From Candidatus Melainabacteria bacterium MEL.A1 (GTDB taxonomy: Bacteria > Cyanobacteriota > Vampirovibrionia > Gastranaerophilales > Gastranaerophilaceae), in assembly GCA_001765415.1 (NCBI GenBank), contig CP017245.1, positions 1,364,001 to 1,428,000 on the forward strand: a stretch of 64,000 nt of DNA, given 5' to 3'. The position numbers and the translations under genes are program-made. The notes beneath the pieces were generated by a model. The model was not told the DNA's origin. It saw nothing but the letters and a program-made list of their open reading frames with translations, and did not search any database. Position 1 is the stretch's first letter. Each line of letters starts with the position of its first letter. Shown in pieces: positions 42,155 through 50,883 of the stretch.

Positions 42155-45106
42155 TTATATTTTAATATTATTCATCACGCAGAAGGTTGTCAGAGATTTG
42201 CCGGATTGGCGTAATTCTTTTAAAATATATTTGTTTTTTGTTTTTGCGATAAGTTCCTCTGCGTTCTTGTACATTTTTTCTGCATTTTGAAGATATTCAA
42301 TTTGTTCAGCGGATTTTACAAGACCGAGTTCTTGAAAATATTTGCCGTACAAAATGTATAGTCGTGAAAGCAAGTCGTTCATATTGAATTTTTTCGCAAG
42401 TGAGATTGCGTTTTCAAGGTGAATTTTGGCGGTTTCAAAATCGGATGTTGTAATTGCGCATTTTGCAATGACCATTTTCAAAAGCACTGTAAAGAAGTAA
42501 CTGTCTATTTTAGGATTTTGTGCAACTTCAAGTGCTTGTTCTGCAATTTCCATTGCACTTTGCGCTCCATCTGTAATTAATGTTGCATCAGCGATTAAAA
42601 ACCATGTCAGAAGCGCACCTACAGCCATTTTTTCTTTTGCAAAATATGCGATTTGGTCATTATAAATTTCAATTGCTTGTTTTACATTATCATTATCTTT
42701 AAGCACTTTCCCAAGCAAGGTTTTCAAAATATTTTTCGTAAAATTATCACCATTGTTGTTGGCAAATGTTACGATTTGGAACAAATCTTCTTGAATACCA
42801 TCGTATTGTTTTTGGAAGAAATTGTTAATTATGTTGATAAAATTCCAACGGATAATTGTTTCATTATCCATTGTGTTTTCACGATAAAGTTTCAAAACTT
42901 CTTCAAGCATTTGTTCAGAAGCTTTGTAATTGCCTTTTATGGTGTTTGCAAAGGCAAGGGTGATTTTACATTTACAAATAAACAAGTCATCTTTAATTTG
43001 ATTTCTTTCAATAATATCAAACAGAATTGTTAAAATCTCAAAAGATCTGTCATTACCTTGCATAACAAGAGCATTTGCCAAAACTAAATACGTTTTCAAC
43101 CAAGTTTCGTACATAAAACCAAGTTTTGCATCTTTGATGTTTAATTTTTTGTCGAAATATTGGTCAATTATTGGCATAATCTCGGTATCAATCATGTTTA
43201 TAATTTGTCCGCAATTGCCAATGTTTAATAGAGCATTTAATTTAGTTGTTTTTAAAAGAGCTATTTCCAGTTTGTTTTCCGGCTTAACTTTTTTCAAAAC
43301 GGAATCTACGCATTCAACTTCACCAAAATAATTTCCTGTTTTGCGACAACATGAGGCAAGGTATGCCAACAATTCAACTTCTCGAGGACTATCTCCGATT
43401 GCTTGTGCGTTAGAAATTGCATCCGGAAGATATTCTATAGCTTCTGTCGGATTTGAGTTTGCTAGAAGTTTTCCTAATCTTTCTGAGATGTTGTATCTTA
43501 TTTTTAGAGTTTGAGTTTCATCAAATTCGTTAATTAAAGCTAAAGATTGTTTTTGCGAAATTGCGTATAGGTTCAAATCGCCAACGTAAGATGCAAGTCT
43601 GGTGTTTTTAGTCCAAATTTCAAGCGCAAGTTGCGGTTGTTTTAGGTTCTGGGCAATAATTCCTAATATTGCGTGAGAATTGAGCGTAAAACCAGTTAAA
43701 TGTTTGAAGATTTTTTGGTTTATTGCATTGTAATTTGTGTCGTTTTTGGCTGTTTTTAGAATAGTTTCCCATAATAAAAGAGAGCTAAATTCGCAATAAA
43801 TATCGTTTATTGGCGTAATGTAATCCATCTTTTTTAGATAAATCATTATTTCCAAGAATGTTTTATCATTAACTTCAAAAATTTCTTTTAAGAGGTTCAT
43901 ATTGATTTTATCACCGATAATTGCAGAGCCGAGTAATATATCATAAGCAACCGGGTTAATATGAGCCAAAAGTCCAAGTCTAAATTCTAACAAAGAATTA
44001 AATGTTGTCGCAAGTTGAAAATCGTTGCCGGAAAGTTGGCAATCAAAACAAAAATCAAGTGCGTGGTTGATGTATGACGGGTTTCCTTTACTGATAGTAT
44101 AAATTTCTTGTAGTTCTGCTTGTGAAAGTTCTGGAAAACCTTCAATTTTAGAAGTTTTTTGATTAACCAACATCCCTATTTGTCCAAACTCTAAAGGTGC
44201 AATTCCTACATCAAGATAAATTCTTTCATCAGTGTTTTCGGGGAAATAAAAATACCCTTTTGCTGGTTTTGGTTCGTTGTAAAGTATTAAAAATTTAAGA
44301 TTTGACCAAATATTTTCCTTTCTTATAAATTTGCTCAAAAACTCATATGAAAACCCATCTATAAAATCGAAATTATCAACAACAATTACAAATTTCCCTA
44401 CTGACGTAATTTTATCAAATATTTTATTTAAAAAATCAAATGTATTATTTTTATTTGCAACAATATCTTCAAAAGTGCCGTCTTTGCTCGGATATAAAAA
44501 ATTGATTAGGTCAAAAATTTCTCTGTTATTGAGTTCTGGAAATTCATTTTTGAAAAATCTTGAAGAATCTTTTTTAAACTGCAAATTAGTAAGGCAAAAA
44601 TTTGGTAAGTTGAAAATATTCAACAAAATGTCCTGAATTAAGCCCCCGGATGTTATTTGCGTGATTGGTGTACATTTGCCGTAAAGCCAAGAATAATTTT
44701 TGCAATCATTCATAATTGCTTTTAGTACAACGGTTTTACCAACACCTTTTTCGCCACTTAAAGAAAAGATTTTTTTGTCACGAGAATTAATTCCCTTAAC
44801 TAAAATCTTTTTAGCACTCTGTTGTGAAACGAGGTTTGCAGGATTTTTAAGCTTTACGTTTTGAGCCTCTACTTTGGGTTTTTCGAACGAGTAACCGCAT
44901 TTTCTGCATCTTGTTGTATTTGGAAAATTTACACTATTACAATTCGGGCAAAGTTTTAAAATTTCTTTGCCACAATTTTTACATTTAAAATCAAATATTG
45001 AATTAACTGTATTACAATTTTTGCAAACCAATCCTGTTCGAGCCTTGCAATAAGGGCATTTTAAAGTATCGTCAGGAATTGATTTTTTACATACTGGACA
45101 CTTCAT
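42155..45106 (-). CDS. Zinc-ribbon STAND-type ATPase with helical repeats
   Basis: A 983-residue protein. Three N-terminal zinc ribbons have cysteines at 3/6/17/20, 28/31/42/45 and 53/56/67/70. An AAA/STAND-type ATPase follows: Walker A GEKGVGKT at 118-125, Walker B-like FVIVVDNFDFIDG near 240, and a winged-helix-like region to about 470. The long C-terminal half is TPR-like helices (LEVAQNPKIDSYFFTVLLKM and others). This layout is that of signal-transduction ATPases which oligomerise on ligand sensing (MalT, adenylate-cyclase-like). It lies 12 nt downstream of a sigma-factor gene and is probably its co-transcribed partner. No signal peptide; cytoplasmic. Confidence 0.8.
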   Translation of the reverse strand: MKCPVCKKSIPDDTLKCPYCKARTGLVCKNCNTVNSIFDFKCKNCGKEILKLCPNCNSVNFPNTTRCRKCGYSFEKPKVEAQNVKLKNPANLVSQQSAKKILVKGINSRDKKIFSLSGEKGVGKTVVLKAIMNDCKNYSWLYGKCTPITQITSGGLIQDILLNIFNLPNFCLTNLQFKKDSSRFFKNEFPELNNREIFDLINFLYPSKDGTFEDIVANKNNTFDFLNKIFDKITSVGKFVIVVDNFDFIDGFSYEFLSKFIRKENIWSNLKFLILYNEPKPAKGYFYFPENTDERIYLDVGIAPLEFGQIGMLVNQKTSKIEGFPELSQAELQEIYTISKGNPSYINHALDFCFDCQLSGNDFQLATTFNSLLEFRLGLLAHINPVAYDILLGSAIIGDKINMNLLKEIFEVNDKTFLEIMIYLKKMDYITPINDIYCEFSSLLLWETILKTAKNDTNYNAINQKIFKHLTGFTLNSHAILGIIAQNLKQPQLALEIWTKNTRLASYVGDLNLYAISQKQSLALINEFDETQTLKIRYNISERLGKLLANSNPTEAIEYLPDAISNAQAIGDSPREVELLAYLASCCRKTGNYFGEVECVDSVLKKVKPENKLEIALLKTTKLNALLNIGNCGQIINMIDTEIMPIIDQYFDKKLNIKDAKLGFMYETWLKTYLVLANALVMQGNDRSFEILTILFDIIERNQIKDDLFICKCKITLAFANTIKGNYKASEQMLEEVLKLYRENTMDNETIIRWNFINIINNFFQKQYDGIQEDLFQIVTFANNNGDNFTKNILKTLLGKVLKDNDNVKQAIEIYNDQIAYFAKEKMAVGALLTWFLIADATLITDGAQSAMEIAEQALEVAQNPKIDSYFFTVLLKMVIAKCAITTSDFETAKIHLENAISLAKKFNMNDLLSRLYILYGKYFQELGLVKSAEQIEYLQNAEKMYKNAEELIAKTKNKYILKELRQSGKSLTTFCVMNNIKI

Positions 45107-45118
45107 TGTATAAAAATC

Positions 45119-45688
45119 CTAGTTGAATGTCTGTTTAACCTTTTCCATCAACTTGAAAATTCTCTTTGAAACTTCTGATTGCGAGATAGACAATTCTTCT
45201 GCAATTTCCTTTTGAGTCATACCTTTTTCATATCTAAGGTCGTAAAGTTTGGCATACTGTTTGGCAGGCTCTTGTTTATCAACTTCAAAAACAGAGTCAA
45301 CAATGATTTGAAGAATTTCTTTTTTTACGGCAACATCTTCCGGAGTATCTTGAATAGCAACCGGTTCATAAGTTACTTCAATTTTAGAATAATCAGGAAG
45401 GCTGGATTGCACAACAGTTTCAAGCGGAACTTCTTTTGTTGACATATAGCCTGTTTTAGTTCTTCTTAATCTACCTTCATTTTTTAGTACATTTAAAATA
45501 GAAGTTGTTGCAATCTTTCTCAAATAAGCTTCCAATGTTACATCAGAAGTTACAGTCTTAACAATTAATAAAGATCTTTTGCAGGTTTCATTGAAGAAAT
45601 CATCATACAAATCTTCATTATTTGCGAATTTTCTATCATTTTTAATTATTTTTTCTATTAAATCTATTTTGTCTTGTGCTAATTCCAC
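45119..45688 (-). CDS. Sigma-70 family RNA polymerase sigma factor
   Basis: A 189-residue sigma-like protein. The clear part is region 4 with helix-turn-helix YEKGMTQKEIAEELSISQSE then VSKRIFKLMEKVKQTF (about residues 153-188). The N-terminal half has a region-2-like helical segment (EAYLRKIATTSILNVLKNEG, about 58-77). The start is a GTG with GAGGAAA 8 nt upstream. It sits between the DUF1822/TonB-like gene (37 nt) and the STAND gene (12 nt), which suggests a dedicated regulon controlled by those partners. It could be an ECF-like factor of unusual type. Confidence 0.8.
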   Translation of the reverse strand: MELAQDKIDLIEKIIKNDRKFANNEDLYDDFFNETCKRSLLIVKTVTSDVTLEAYLRKIATTSILNVLKNEGRLRRTKTGYMSTKEVPLETVVQSSLPDYSKIEVTYEPVAIQDTPEDVAVKKEILQIIVDSVFEVDKQEPAKQYAKLYDLRYEKGMTQKEIAEELSISQSEVSKRIFKLMEKVKQTFN

Positions 45689-45725
45689 GTTAAAGTTTCC
45701 TCGTTCTTATCACATTATAGCATAA

Positions 45726-48700
45726 TTAAAAGTATATGATAAGAGCCAAATTGAAATCTGGGGTCTTAACCTCGTCACTAGGCGGTTTTACGACGTTTAA
45801 AGTTTCTTTAACAGATTGTAACACAATGTTATCAATTTGTGTTGAACCACTGCTTGAAACAATTCTTGCATCCTGAACAGCGCCGTCTTTAGAGAGTTTT
45901 AGGCTAACCTTAACTTGATTTGTGTAAGCATATTCATCTGCAAGTAGCAAATCTGCTGAAAGTGACAATTTTATACTTTTGCCGGCAGTTCTTAAATAAT
46001 TTTGCATTTTTGTGCTATATGATAGGCTATCAGGCACATCCCAAACAAGTTTGCTTACATCCATATAAGATTCTTTCGCACCTTGTTTAGGTTTAACTGC
46101 AGTGTTTTTAAGTTCTTGTGGCTGAGCTTTTTGAATATTATTTGCATCTTTTTTAATATCAGGTGTGTTTGCCAAAATATTTTCTGTGTCAGTTGGTGCA
46201 GTTGGAACATTGTCTGACGGTGTTTGTGTTGTTGCGATTGGTTCTACAACATCAGTTGCATTGTCGTCTTTAGGTTTTAGCATCATAACTGCTGAAGCTG
46301 CTGCTAAAACCGTAACCAATGCTGCTGCAACAATAATTGTATTTTTATTTGTTTTTGGTTTGTTCATTAATGCTGCACCAGGAATAGACTGTGGTTGGGC
46401 ATCTTCTTCAATGTTATCTAGTTCTGCATCCGTAACAGGATCTGTATCATTAAATAATACTCCGATATTTTTATTATCTTCAATATTTTCAGGTGTATCT
46501 TGGGTTTCAGTAGATTTTTCTTCACTGTTAATTTCTCCACCTAAAAGATCATCAATATCGGCAAACATTGCATCATCAGCGTTGCTTTCTTCTTCTGAAT
46601 TTTCTTCTGTAATAGTTGGTTCTTCAGTATTAGTTTCGTCTGACGTAACAGGAGTATTTGCCAAATCAGTAATATCAGGTATTTCGTCTAATGACGCATT
46701 TGTATCAGTTGTTTCTGTTTGCGGAACTTCTACTGGAGTGTCAGATGTTGCGGAAGAGTTAAGGATGTCATCAATTTGAGATAACAAATCGTTTGAAGAA
46801 ATGTCTTCAGCATTTGTTTCAGGTAAATTCTTGTCATCCAATCCTAAATCTTCAATTGAAATATTATCAAGATTTTCAGGTGTAAGGTTTTCTAATAAAT
46901 TTTTGCCAAAACCTTCTTTGTTTTCTTCTGTTTCGGCAACAGGTTCGGAATTCTCTGTAGAGTTTTCAGGCTCAACTGTTTCTGAAATATCAAGCGGCTC
47001 AACGTTATTTGTTAATTCTGTTGTTTCATTAAGTCCAGTTTCTTCAAGATTTAAGTCCATGTCATCAAGTGATACAACATCGTCCATAAAATCTGATGTG
47101 TCAAGTTCTTCGACTTCTGCTTGTGGAACATTATCAAATGATGTTGTTTCTGTTGTGTTAAGGTTTTCGTCTTTAATTTCGCTCTCTTTTTCTTGAACAT
47201 CATTGAAAGAAATTTTGTTTTCTGTTGCGTTTGTATCTATATTGAGATTTTCTTCCGGAATGTTTGTTGTGTCTATATCTACATTATCAAAAGAAATTGT
47301 TTCTTCTTGAAAATCATCTTTAGGATTAAGTGTTTCAACGTCAGAAATATTAACATCATCTAAAGAAATTGAATTTTCGTTGATATCAACTTGGTCATTA
47401 AGATTTTCTAAAGGTTCAATGCTTGTTGTATCAACTTCGTTTAGGGAAATTTTTTCTTCGTCAATGTTAAGTGGTTCTGTTGTATTTTCTGTAACATCGG
47501 TTTCAATATCATCAAAAGAAATTTTGTTATCAATCTGATTGATAAAATCTTCACCGGCAGTAGGTTCTGGAATTTCTACATTATCTAATGAAATTTGTTC
47601 TGTTTCGATGTTTTCTTCTGGAAGAGAAATATTATCAATTGCAGAAGTGTCAACTTCATCAAGTGAAATAGAGTTTGTTGTAACATCTTCTTGCGGTAGT
47701 GCTGTATCTTCAATATCAGGTGCTTCAACATTTTCAAGTGAAATTTTTTCTTCGCTTTTTTCGCTAATCAGGTCTTTTGCAATATCAAGTCCCTTATCAG
47801 TAATATTCATACCGGTTTCTGCGATAGCACCGATTTCTGCTGCAGTAGATGCTAAACCAGCAATTTCCCCAGCCGCAATTGCTGCAGTTCCGGCTGCTGC
47901 ACCCGCAATTGCTCCTGCTGCTGCTCCGGCAATTGCAGTGCCTGCAATATCTGTATCATTCGATGATTTTTCGTCGATATTTTTCGGAGCTTCGGTTGTG
48001 TTTGCAACATCTGTTGTATCATTGTTAAAATTTTCATCAAGTGCGATGTCTTCAATTGGTGCAATTGGTTCAAGTTCAATATCATCAATTTCAAGGTTTT
48101 CTGAAACATCTGTCGGTTCTTCTTCTGTTACGATGTCTGAAATTTCAGTAATATTTGTGTCAACCGGATTAGTTTCAGTGATATCTTTGATTTCAGGTTT
48201 TTTGATTTCAGAATCTGTCATCGCTTTGTATGAAAGTGTTTCAAAGTTTTCATACTCAATAAATTTATCTCTTAATTCTGCACTTTTTGTAAGCTGATTG
48301 ATTAAATATTTTTTGTCATCTTCTGAAATATCATTGTCAGACATTGCAACGATAATTCTTTCAGAATTTGAATAATCTTCTTCTGAAAGGGTTTCGTTTG
48401 TTGTGCTTTGGTGTGTTTCAATATATTTTTTCAAGTCTTTTGCAGAACTTAATTTTTCTTTTTCAATAAAATAATATTTGTCGTTTGCGTTATTTTTATT
48501 AATTAATTTAGGATCGAAAAAGCCTAAGAATTTTACATGTGATAAATCTTTGGCAAGATAGAAAACAAGGTAAATATCAGGAACAATGTTATATTCAAAA
48601 TGAGATTTTGGAACGAAAATAACGTTTTCATCAAAAACTACTCTTACATCAATATGAATATTTGGTAGCATAATATCTGAAATATCCATTTCTTCAAGAA

Positions 48701-48902
48701 TTTTCTTTATAGAATGAATATTATAAATATTAGAAACATCTATATCTTCTGATGCAAGATATTTTAGAGCCAATTCTGCACCGAGTGTGTTAATATATGC
48801 TCTATTTTTAACATCTTTGTGTGCAAATGCGTTTGCAGCAACGCTCGCATCCAATTTGTCCTGATCTTCAATATAAATAAGTGTTTCTTGTTCTGTTCCC
48901 AT
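45726..48902 (-). CDS. DUF1822-like N-terminus, acidic repeat region, one TM helix, TonB-like C-terminus
   Basis: A 1058-residue protein. Start chosen at the ATG at 48902 (GTEQETLIYIEDQ), preceded by AAAGGGAG; an upstream in-frame ATG at 48935 lacks such a site. Residues about 30-150 resemble the cyanobacterial DUF1822 family (RAYINTLGAELALKYL, then IFVPKSHF and PDIYLVFYL). Next come Glu/Asp/Thr/Asn-rich stretches with ten or more copies of a [IVT]S[LF][DNE]xV motif, and a Gly/Ala-rich patch (AIAGAAAGAIAGAAAGTAAI). A single membrane helix (NTIIVAAALVTVLAAASAVM) and a C-terminal TonB-like domain (VKVSLKLSKDGAVQDARIVS, then SSGSTQIDNIVLQSVKETL) end the protein. It heads an operon with a sigma factor and a STAND ATPase. 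Confidence 0.75.
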   Translation of the reverse strand: MGTEQETLIYIEDQDKLDASVAANAFAHKDVKNRAYINTLGAELALKYLASEDIDVSNIYNIHSIKKILEEMDISDIMLPNIHIDVRVVFDENVIFVPKSHFEYNIVPDIYLVFYLAKDLSHVKFLGFFDPKLINKNNANDKYYFIEKEKLSSAKDLKKYIETHQSTTNETLSEEDYSNSERIIVAMSDNDISEDDKKYLINQLTKSAELRDKFIEYENFETLSYKAMTDSEIKKPEIKDITETNPVDTNITEISDIVTEEEPTDVSENLEIDDIELEPIAPIEDIALDENFNNDTTDVANTTEAPKNIDEKSSNDTDIAGTAIAGAAAGAIAGAAAGTAAIAAGEIAGLASTAAEIGAIAETGMNITDKGLDIAKDLISEKSEEKISLENVEAPDIEDTALPQEDVTTNSISLDEVDTSAIDNISLPEENIETEQISLDNVEIPEPTAGEDFINQIDNKISFDDIETDVTENTTEPLNIDEEKISLNEVDTTSIEPLENLNDQVDINENSISLDDVNISDVETLNPKDDFQEETISFDNVDIDTTNIPEENLNIDTNATENKISFNDVQEKESEIKDENLNTTETTSFDNVPQAEVEELDTSDFMDDVVSLDDMDLNLEETGLNETTELTNNVEPLDISETVEPENSTENSEPVAETEENKEGFGKNLLENLTPENLDNISIEDLGLDDKNLPETNAEDISSNDLLSQIDDILNSSATSDTPVEVPQTETTDTNASLDEIPDITDLANTPVTSDETNTEEPTITEENSEEESNADDAMFADIDDLLGGEINSEEKSTETQDTPENIEDNKNIGVLFNDTDPVTDAELDNIEEDAQPQSIPGAALMNKPKTNKNTIIVAAALVTVLAAASAVMMLKPKDDNATDVVEPIATTQTPSDNVPTAPTDTENILANTPDIKKDANNIQKAQPQELKNTAVKPKQGAKESYMDVSKLVWDVPDSLSYSTKMQNYLRTAGKSIKLSLSADLLLADEYAYTNQVKVSLKLSKDGAVQDARIVSSSGSTQIDNIVLQSVKETLNVVKPPSDEVKTPDFNLALIIYF

Positions 48903-49067
48903 GCTTTTTCTCCCTTTCAATACATAAGATGACACCAGATAAAAAAATATTCCAAAATTTTTGTAAACATTTGTAACAAATATTGAAAAAGAAAATATTT
49001 TTAGTCAAAATATATTTGTCAGTCGTTTTAAATAGATATAACAAAGTGTGTTAAAAGGAGGTTTTTC

Positions 49068-49517
49068 ATGATAAATTCTGTATCTGGCGTAAATTTTAGA
49101 GGCGATGTCGCTCCGGCTCAAAATTCACAAGATTTAATTAATGCTCCAGGACAATTTGCAACTCCGGTTGCTGATGTTCCGGCAGATTCGTTTGAAAAAG
49201 AAGGTGCAGAAAAGAAAAAAAGTAAAGCTCCTGCTATTATTGGAACAATTGTCGGCTTAGCAGCTTTAGCTTATGCAGGCTTAGGTTTGGCAGTTGGTAA
49301 AGGTAAATTAAACAAAGTTGTTGCTCAAGAAGGTAAAGAATTGAAATTGACAGACAAAGCTATAAACGTGTTGCACGACATTGGTGAAAATGCTAAAGGT
49401 GTTTGGGATTCAATTGCTTCAAAATTTGGTAAAAAAGGAGCTGCAGCAGAAACAAAAGCCGCAGATGGTGCAGAAAAAGCTGCTGAAGGCGCAGAAAAAG
49501 CTGCTCCAGAAGCATAG
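49068..49517 (+). CDS. Small membrane-associated hypothetical protein
   Basis: A 149-residue protein with N-terminus INSVSGVNFRGDVAPAQ (the V-x-F-x-G relative of ISFTG at 27910). A single Gly/Ala-rich hydrophobic segment follows (APAIIGTIVGLAALAYAGLG, about residues 54-73), then a basic middle and a C-terminal Ala/Glu/Lys tail of short repeats (EKAAEGAEKAAPEA). A very strong AAAAGGAGG lies 8 nt before the ATG. It is a single gene divergent from the DUF1822/TonB-like operon, with its own terminator. Role unknown. Confidence 0.72.
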   Translation: MINSVSGVNFRGDVAPAQNSQDLINAPGQFATPVADVPADSFEKEGAEKKKSKAPAIIGTIVGLAALAYAGLGLAVGKGKLNKVVAQEGKELKLTDKAINVLHDIGENAKGVWDSIASKFGKKGAAAETKAADGAEKAAEGAEKAAPEA

Positions 49518-49536
49518 AAAATTTTATATAAAAACA

Positions 49537-49564
49537 AAAAAGTCCGCTTCTGGCGGGCTTTTTT
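49537..49564 (+). terminator. Rho-independent terminator
   Basis: AGTCCGC pairs with GCGGGCT (one G-U) inside A/T runs, ending in six T residues. Confidence 0.82.
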
Positions 49565-49583
49565 ATTGCAAATGTTTTAAAGT

Positions 49584-50672
49584 TTAATTTAAAAATTCTG
49601 CTAAAATAACATTACTAATTAAAATTCCACTGTCAGTTAGCGCAAAACCTACATTAGTTTCTTTTAGATACTTATAAGATAGGTACTTATCTATTGTTGT
49701 AGTGTACTTTTTACGGAAATCTATATTAAATTTCTTATTTATGTTTTCAACATTTATTCCGCTCATTTTCCTAAATCCGAGAAAGATTTCTTCCTCTAAT
49801 TGCTCTTGTTTAGAGAGTTTGTGGCTTGATTTATGAATTGTCGGATTATTTATGTATTCACCTAATGTTGTTGGGTTAAAATATCTTGCTCCGTTTTCAT
49901 ATCCGTGAGCAGATACACCAAAGCCATAATAAGTATTGTTATCCCAGTAATTCAGGTTATGTCTGGATTGAAAACTATCTTTTGCAAAATTACTTATTTC
50001 ATAATGCAAAAAGTCATTATTGGTCATAGTTTTAATGGCTTTTATATACATATCGGCCTGAGTATCTTCGTCAGGAAGATTTAGTGGTGGATTTTTGTAA
50101 AAATAACAATTTTCATCAATTTTTAATCCATATAATGAAATATGCTGAATATTTAGAGAAATTGCGGTTTTCAAATCATTTTCAAAACCGTCAATTGTTT
50201 GTTGTGGAAGTCCATAAATAAAATCAAGACTTATGTTTTCAAAATCTGTATTTTGAGCTAATTTAACTACATTTTTAACATCATTTGATGAATGTCGTCT
50301 GCCAATAAGTTTTAAAATTTTATCATCAAAAGTTTGACAACCAAAACTCAAGCGGTTTATTCCACATTTTTTCAAACCTTTTAAATATTCGGATGTAATA
50401 GTTTCTGGGTTAAGTTCAGATGTAATTTCTGTACTTTTATTTATATTGAAAAGGTTTATAATTTTTGAAAACTCATCTATTGTCAATATAGATGGAGTTC
50501 CACCTCCAAAATATAATGTATTTAACAATTCTCCATTATATTTCGTTTGGATTTCTTTAATGAGTGCATTAATGTATTGTTCTTTTAATTCAATTTTCGG
50601 ATATGAAATGAATGAACAATATTTACATTTTGATTTGCAAAATGGTATGTGAATATAAACATTTTTTACCAT
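49584..50672 (-). CDS. hemW: Radical SAM haem chaperone HemW / coproporphyrinogen oxidase-like
   Basis: A 362-residue radical SAM protein of the HemN/HemW family. The start at 50672 (VKNVYIHIPFCKSKCKYCSF) puts the cluster cysteines at residues 12, 16 and 19; longer starts read a GCGATA-type repeat. Motifs LYFGGGTPSILT (about 58-69), ELNPETIT (about 93-100), RLSFGCQTFDD (about 111-121) and SLDFIYGLPQQT follow, and the C-terminal HemN domain is short. HemW is a haem-trafficking protein rather than a true oxidase; this sequence lacks the long HemN N-terminal extension. No ribosome site; TACAAT ends 6 nt before the ATG. Confidence 0.88.
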   Translation of the reverse strand: MVKNVYIHIPFCKSKCKYCSFISYPKIELKEQYINALIKEIQTKYNGELLNTLYFGGGTPSILTIDEFSKIINLFNINKSTEITSELNPETITSEYLKGLKKCGINRLSFGCQTFDDKILKLIGRRHSSNDVKNVVKLAQNTDFENISLDFIYGLPQQTIDGFENDLKTAISLNIQHISLYGLKIDENCYFYKNPPLNLPDEDTQADMYIKAIKTMTNNDFLHYEISNFAKDSFQSRHNLNYWDNNTYYGFGVSAHGYENGARYFNPTTLGEYINNPTIHKSSHKLSKQEQLEEEIFLGFRKMSGINVENINKKFNIDFRKKYTTTIDKYLSYKYLKETNVGFALTDSGILISNVILAEFLN

Positions 50673-50678
50673 AAAAGG

Positions 50679-50684
50679 ATTGTA
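50679..50684 (-). promoter_or_regulatory. -10 box of a probable leaderless hemW transcript
   Basis: Minus-strand TACAAT, 6 nt before the hemW ATG, with TTTACT 18 nt further upstream as a possible -35. Confidence 0.4.
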
Positions 50685-50726
50685 TAACAAGTAAGGTTGA
50701 TAAGTAAACAGTTTTATGGAGGAAAA

Positions 50727-50760
50727 GTCGATAAGACTATAAGGCGATGGGGCGATAGGT
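50727..50760. repeat. GCGATA-rich degenerate repeat
   Basis: GTCGATAAGACTATAAGGCG followed by ATGGGGCGATAGG. It shares words with the patch at 5971-6007. Confidence 0.4.
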
Positions 50761-50883
50761 TCATTAATATAATTTTTTGCTTTTTTCAAAATATCCATTA
50801 AATGATTGATGTGAAGTAAGTAGAATTATTCTATTGTATTTGTGGGGAAAGCTCATCATTATTATACAGACTAAGGGATAAGT

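Noticed and set aside
46165-48297. Long plus-strand open frames opposite the DUF1822/TonB-like gene
   Set aside because: They are Ser/Val-rich mirror images of the acidic repeat region (complement of GAA/GAT codons), without ribosome sites. The minus-strand frame is continuous and has a membrane helix and a TonB-like end.
50673-50798. Longer HemW start at 50798
   Set aside because: The added 42 residues come from a GCGATA-type repeat, while the start at 50672 places the radical SAM cysteines at the usual distance.
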